64,000 bases of DNA from NCBI GenBank assembly GCA_040290295.1, contig PSMW01000001.1:62001-126000 (forward strand). The letters run 5' to 3'. A model generated the notes under the pieces. It saw only the letters and a list, made by a program, of their open reading frames with translations. It ran no database searches and was not told the DNA's origin. Position numbers and translations under genes: made by a program. Origin of the DNA: CAADGV01 sp040290295. Its GTDB lineage: Bacteria > Bacteroidota > Ignavibacteria > UBA10030 > UBA6906. Below, in pieces: positions 59,679-64,000 of the stretch (its first letter is position 1; every line of letters starts with the position of its first letter).

Positions 59679-60770
59679 ATGGCAGAATTCGAAACGGCAG
59701 AACAAAGAACCGAACCGGCATCTCACAAAAAGCGCACCGATGCTCGAGCGAAGGGGAGCGTGGCAAAGTCGATCGATGTCAACTCCGCGTTGGTGATCGT
59801 CTTCGGGTTGCTGATTCTGTCCATTGGCGGCGCGGGGCTCGCTGCAAAGCTGAGCGCGGTTGCGCAGAGTGTGTTCGGGAGCCTCTCCGCAGTCAACCTG
59901 ACACCGGAAAATGTTCATCGCCTTGTCGCGGATGGACTGTCGGGATTTTTTCTGGCGTTGATGCCGATTCTGTTTGGACTGATGCTCGTGGGTGTCATCG
60001 CAAGCGTTGCGCAAGTCGGGTTCCTGTTCACCTGGGAGCCGGTGCTGCCGAAGTTCTCGAAGATGAACCCTCTTGCAGGGCTTCGGCGTGTGATGCTGTC
60101 GGCACGCTCGGTAGTGGAGTTGTCCAAAGGCATCGCGAAGGTAGCGATCGTGGGACTGGTTGCGTACAACGCGACACAAGCCGTCGTGTCCGATGCTGTG
60201 CTGCTGGTCGATAGCGACGCAGCGGCCATTCTGGAATTCATGGTGAAAGCATCTCTGAACGTGGGATGGAAAGTCGGGCTGGCGTTCTTCGTTCTGGCGG
60301 CGGCGGACTATGCCTTCCAACGCTGGGAACACGAAAAGTCGTTGCGCATGACGAAGCACGAAGTGAAGGAAGAATCCAAAGAAGCCGAAGGCGACCCGAC
60401 CATCAAGGGGCGCATTCGTGCCATCCAGCGCCAGATTGCCTATCGCCGCATGATGCAGGACGTGCCCAAAGCCGACGTCGTGGTGACGAACCCGACACAC
60501 CTTGCTGTTGCACTCAAATATGAAATGGAAAAGATGAACGCTCCCCGCGTCGTCGCGAAAGGTGCCGATCTTCTTGCACAACGCATCAAGGAGATCGCTC
60601 GTGAGCACGATGTGCCGATCGTCGAAGACAAACCGCTTGCCCAGATGCTGTACAAGACCGTGGAAGTGGGGGATGAGATTCCTGAAAAACTTTTCCAAGC
60701 CGTTGCACAGGTGCTGGCTTTCGTGTACCGACTGCGAGACGAGCGACGACCACACTTTACCGTAAACTGA
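59679..60770 (+). CDS. flhB: flagellar export switch protein FlhB
   Basis: 363 residues. The head has KKRTDARAKGSVAKS, then four membrane helices. The cytoplasmic domain has the self-cleaving NPTH site at 271-274 and VVAKGADLLAQRIKEIA. FlhB switches export from rod/hook to filament substrates together with FliK. Confidence 0.96.
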   Translation: MAEFETAEQRTEPASHKKRTDARAKGSVAKSIDVNSALVIVFGLLILSIGGAGLAAKLSAVAQSVFGSLSAVNLTPENVHRLVADGLSGFFLALMPILFGLMLVGVIASVAQVGFLFTWEPVLPKFSKMNPLAGLRRVMLSARSVVELSKGIAKVAIVGLVAYNATQAVVSDAVLLVDSDAAAILEFMVKASLNVGWKVGLAFFVLAAADYAFQRWEHEKSLRMTKHEVKEESKEAEGDPTIKGRIRAIQRQIAYRRMMQDVPKADVVVTNPTHLAVALKYEMEKMNAPRVVAKGADLLAQRIKEIAREHDVPIVEDKPLAQMLYKTVEVGDEIPEKLFQAVAQVLAFVYRLRDERRPHFTVN

Positions 60771-60774
60771 GTGT

Positions 60775-62871
60775 ATGGACGGAACAGTTGCACAGCGAGG
60801 TATGTTGGACTCGCGATTGCTGAGAATGCTCAGTCGCAATACAGATATCCTGCTCGCGGCAGGAGTGATTCTCATCCTTGCGATGATGATCGTTCCGCTA
60901 CCGGCGGTTGTCCTGGACGTCCTGATCTCGGCGAACATCACGCTCGCCATCCTCATCTTGACCGTCTCGATGTACATCACGCATCCGTTGGAGCTTTCGG
61001 TGTTTCCGGGCTTGCTCCTGATTCTGACGATCTTTCGGCTGTCGTTGAACGTGGCTTCGACGCGCCTCATTCTTGGCGAAGGGTACGCGGGTGAGGTCAT
61101 CAATGCTTTCGGCGCGTTCGTGGTGAAGGGAAACTACGTCGTCGGCTTCATCATCTTCATCATCCTCGTCATCATCCAGTTCGTGGTCATCGTGAAAGGC
61201 GCGGGGCGTATTGCGGAAGTGGCAGCACGCTTTACACTCGACGCCATGCCCGGCAAGCAGATGGCGATCGATGCAGACATGAACGCCGGGTTGATCACAG
61301 AGGAGCAAGCACGCCAGCGACGACGGGAGATTGCACGCGAAGCCGAATTCTACGGGGCGATGGATGGCGCCAGCAAGTTCGTCAAAGGCGACGCCATTGC
61401 GGGTTTGCTTATCAATATCGTGAACATCGTCGGTGGGTTTATCATCGGCGTCGCACTGCGCGGAATGTCGTTTGCCGACGCACTCCAGAACTACACGTTG
61501 CTCACCGTGGGGGACGGGCTGGTGTCGCAGATACCCGCACTCATCACGGCAACGGCCGCGGGTATGATCGTGACCCGAAGCGCGTCGGGCAACGCACTGG
61601 ATATGGAGATGCGTGCTCAGCTTCTCGGTAAACCCAAAGCCATGCTCATGGCATCCGGCGCTCTGGCACTGTTTGCCGTTGTGCCCGGCTTACCCACGAT
61701 TCCCTTCCTCGTTCTTGCTATGGTTGCAGGCTTGGTCGGATTCGTCACGTTGAAGGGGAAGGAAAAGGAGTCTGCGAAATCCACGACGCCAATCACCACC
61801 GCCGTACTACCGAGGCAGGAGCAAATCGAAGACTATCTGCAAGTCGATCCGCTCGAAGTCGAAATCGGCTACGGCTTGATCTCGCTGGTGGATGAGGCGC
61901 AAGGCGGCGATCTCTTCGCGCGCATCACCAATCTCCGTAAGCAACTGGCAATGGAGCTTGGGATTGTCATTCCGCCCGTGCGTGTGCGGGATAATCTCCA
62001 ACTTGAGCCGAATCAGTACGTCATCAAAATTCGCGGCAACGTTGTGGCGACCAATGCGCTTATCGTGGATCGGATTTTGGCAATGAATCCGGGAACAGCG
62101 TCGAGCGCGGTGCACGGCATCGAGGCGCGCGAGCCGGCGTTCGGACTCCCCGCCCTCTGGATTGCGCCCCACGATCGTGAGACGGCAGAGTTGGCAGGAT
62201 TCACCGTTGTCGAACCGGCCGCGGTGCTCTCCACCCATCTTCAAGAAATTCTCCGACGCAACTGCGACAAGATTCTCGGCAGGCAAGAAACGAAGAAATT
62301 GATCGAGAATCTCAAGAAGGACTATCCGGCTGTCGTCGAGGAAATCAATCCAGAGACGTTGCCCTTTGGAACGATTCAGAAGGTATTGCAAAATCTCTTG
62401 CGCGAAGGAGTTCCCATTCGTGACCTCGTAACGATCCTCGAAGCACTGTCGGATTACTCGAAAGTGACCAAGAATGTCGATGTCCTGACGGAGTATGTAC
62501 GTCACTCCCTTGCCGAAACGATTGCGCGCCTGTATCGAGATGCTCGAGGTGTCGTTCGCGCCATTGCCATGGGTCCGCAGCTCGAACAGCTGATCACCAA
62601 CGCGTTGCAGAACGCGCGAGAAAGCAGTCCCAGCTTGGGCTTGGCACCGGAGGTTATCGAAAGGATTCACAAGAATCTTTCGGCGAATCTTGAATCTGCA
62701 ATGGCGGCAGGGTATCAACCTGTTGTGTTGTGTGTCGCAACCGTTCGACCGTATTTCTATCGGATGATCCGCACCGCGTTCCCAAACGTTGCCGTGCTGT
62801 CGTTCACCGAACTTCCCCCCGAAACCGACGTCGAATTCATCGGCAAACTGGAGGTAGAGTATGCGAATTAA
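60775..62871 (+). CDS. flhA: flagellar export gate protein FlhA
   Basis: 698 residues. Eight N-terminal membrane helices with the FHIPEP-type loop (LRIARFTLDAMPGKQMAIDADMN, in part), and a large cytoplasmic domain that binds chaperone-substrate complexes such as FliS-flagellin. The C-terminus (FTELPPETDVEFIG) overlaps flhF by 11 nt. Confidence 0.97.
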   Translation: MDGTVAQRGMLDSRLLRMLSRNTDILLAAGVILILAMMIVPLPAVVLDVLISANITLAILILTVSMYITHPLELSVFPGLLLILTIFRLSLNVASTRLILGEGYAGEVINAFGAFVVKGNYVVGFIIFIILVIIQFVVIVKGAGRIAEVAARFTLDAMPGKQMAIDADMNAGLITEEQARQRRREIAREAEFYGAMDGASKFVKGDAIAGLLINIVNIVGGFIIGVALRGMSFADALQNYTLLTVGDGLVSQIPALITATAAGMIVTRSASGNALDMEMRAQLLGKPKAMLMASGALALFAVVPGLPTIPFLVLAMVAGLVGFVTLKGKEKESAKSTTPITTAVLPRQEQIEDYLQVDPLEVEIGYGLISLVDEAQGGDLFARITNLRKQLAMELGIVIPPVRVRDNLQLEPNQYVIKIRGNVVATNALIVDRILAMNPGTASSAVHGIEAREPAFGLPALWIAPHDRETAELAGFTVVEPAAVLSTHLQEILRRNCDKILGRQETKKLIENLKKDYPAVVEEINPETLPFGTIQKVLQNLLREGVPIRDLVTILEALSDYSKVTKNVDVLTEYVRHSLAETIARLYRDARGVVRAIAMGPQLEQLITNALQNARESSPSLGLAPEVIERIHKNLSANLESAMAAGYQPVVLCVATVRPYFYRMIRTAFPNVAVLSFTELPPETDVEFIGKLEVEYAN

Positions 62872-64000
62872 AAAGTTCACCGGCGCAACGCTGAAGGAAG
62901 CAACCGAAGCGATGAAAAGCGAATGGGGAGACGAGGCGATCATCCTCAGTACCCGCAAGGTGGCGCGAGGAGGCGTGTTGAATTTTCTCGGCAAGGAGGA
63001 ATTCGAAATCACCGCAGCGCTCGACGATCAGCCAATTGCCCAACGCAGCGCTCGGTCATCCTTCGCTGCCACGCTCAACGAGGCAAAAACTGCGGCGGCT
63101 GTGACTCCTGAGAACACGCTCGCCAGCCTGCAACAGATGACCAAGCATTTCGAAGATCGAGCGAAGCGGCATCTCGCGTCACAGCCCTCTCCGATAAGCG
63201 ACACAGCGGCGGTGCGAGAGTTGCGCGAGGAGGTCGAAAGTCTCCGCTCCATCGTGCAAGAAGTTGCCGTGCATCTCAAACATGCTCGTATGCCTGCCTT
63301 GCCCGAGCACCTCAAGCACGCCTATCTCACCCTGGTGGGGCAAGGCGTTGAAGAAACAATCGCCGCCGAACTGACACAGCGCATCTATCGAAGTTTAGGC
63401 GAGGACTTGTTGGAAAGCCGTCATCTCGTCGAACAAACCGTCGTGAAGGAGATTGCCTCGCTTTTCCCTCCTGCACCGGAGATGGTGTTGGGTATCCGTA
63501 AACCCTATATCGTTGCGCTCATCGGACCAACCGGAGTGGGAAAGACGACGACGATCGCGAAGCTGGCAGCGATCCAAAAACTCATGAAGGGAATGGATGT
63601 GGGTTTGATTTCGGCGGACACCTATCGCATTGGTGCGATCGAGCAGCTCAGGACGTTCGCGGCGATCGCGAGCATCCCCATGCAGGTGGTGTACGAACCC
63701 AACGAGATGCGGACAGCGCTCGCTCGTCTCGGCGGACGCGATGTCATCTTTGTTGATACGGTCGGACGCAGTCAACGTATGGCAAAAGAGATCGGCGAGA
63801 TCGCACGCTTCGTCGGTGCCGCGCAGGCACACGAAGTTCACCTCGTGCTCAGCGCCTCCTCGGATGATAGGGTGATGCGGGAAACGGTCGAGACGTTCCG
63901 TTCCGTCGGTCCCAATCGCGTCATCTTCTCGAAGATGGATGAGGCGGCTTCTTATGGTCAACTGTTGAATGTTGTACAGCACGCCCAGTTGCCCGTTTCG
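62861..64000 (+). CDS. flhF: flagellar GTPase FlhF (partial, runs off right edge)
   Basis: Exactly 380 codons are visible with no stop. MRIKKFTGATLKEATEAM is the FlhF start. The B domain is followed by an N/G GTPase: P-loop GPTGVGKTT from residue 222, ISADTYRIGAIEQL, and VDTVGRS where the SRP family usually has DTAGRS. FlhF sets flagellar number and position. The start overlaps the flhA end. Confidence 0.94.
   Translation, partial: MRIKKFTGATLKEATEAMKSEWGDEAIILSTRKVARGGVLNFLGKEEFEITAALDDQPIAQRSARSSFAATLNEAKTAAAVTPENTLASLQQMTKHFEDRAKRHLASQPSPISDTAAVRELREEVESLRSIVQEVAVHLKHARMPALPEHLKHAYLTLVGQGVEETIAAELTQRIYRSLGEDLLESRHLVEQTVVKEIASLFPPAPEMVLGIRKPYIVALIGPTGVGKTTTIAKLAAIQKLMKGMDVGLISADTYRIGAIEQLRTFAAIASIPMQVVYEPNEMRTALARLGGRDVIFVDTVGRSQRMAKEIGEIARFVGAAQAHEVHLVLSASSDDRVMRETVETFRSVGPNRVIFSKMDEAASYGQLLNVVQHAQLPVS

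Noticed and set aside
58707..61103. Very long minus-strand open frame (about 800 codons) opposite fliQ-fliR-flhB-flhA
   Set aside because: It is rich in His, Arg, Gln and Asp in the way antisense frames of GC-rich genes are, and it lies opposite four certain genes.

Overview
The window is 64 kb of a moderately GC-rich bacterial chromosome from a motile Gram-negative organism. It encodes an outer-membrane TonB-dependent receptor with an N-terminal carboxypeptidase-regulatory-like domain, a lipoprotein nucleotidase, and a flagellar set that includes FlaG, MotE, FlgM and the FliK/FlgD-linked 'flagellar operon protein'. It also has NtrC-type and hybrid two-component genes. This mix suggests a flagellated member of the FCB/Chlorobi-Ignavibacteria-Kapabacteria side of the tree. 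That placement is an inference from gene content, not a phylogeny. There are no tRNA, rRNA, CRISPR or insertion-sequence features. Two short N runs (9558-9567 and 12727-12738) and at least one homopolymer frameshift show that this is a draft assembly.

Layout. (1) 1-6415, minus strand: a tightly coupled xanthine dehydrogenase operon in the order xdhA, two DUF2157-like membrane proteins, xdhB, then a c-type cytochrome running off the left edge. Divergent to it are xdhC and murB (6558-8582). (2) 8620-17721, plus strand: metabolic and envelope genes, namely a 5'-nucleotidase lipoprotein, a MOSC protein, a Gfo/Idh/MocA oxidoreductase, an SLC13 symporter (broken in this assembly), a TonB-dependent receptor and an M19 dipeptidase. 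(3) 17718-21616, minus strand: a GT-C type membrane glycosyltransferase, a CPBP protease, and a class V aminotransferase apparently fused to a receiver domain. (4) 21933-29010: a 1842-residue protein carrying a methyltransferase domain, four glycosyltransferase domains and TPR repeats, followed by an overlapping GT2-TPR gene. (5) 29241-33000: flagellin with a near-consensus sigma-28 promoter, then fliS, fliD, flaG, a small coiled-coil chaperone-like gene and flgM. (6) 33140-43688: a regulatory block with a NarL-type regulator, a receiver-PAS-kinase, an NtrC-type sigma-54 activator, single-domain regulators, a HEAT-repeat protein, an HDOD protein, a hybrid kinase with HPt, and a receiver with a four-cysteine tail. 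(7) 43848-64000: a long flagellar basal-body/export operon (flgBC, an unknown gene, fliEFGHIJ, motE, fliK, flgD, an operon protein, flgE, fliLMNOPQR, flhBAF), preceded by a textbook sigma-54 promoter and running off the right edge.

How it fits together. The sequence suggests a sigma-54 to sigma-28 flagellar hierarchy. A sigma-54 element lies ahead of flgB and another ahead of the HDOD/hybrid-kinase operon. An NtrC-type regulator with an intact GAFTGA loop is encoded nearby. FlgM and the sigma-28 flagellin promoter supply the late switch. The giant glycosyltransferase and its GT2-TPR neighbour sit directly before flagellin. They are the best candidates in the window for an unusual system: a multi-enzyme polypeptide that builds and attaches a flagellin glycan.
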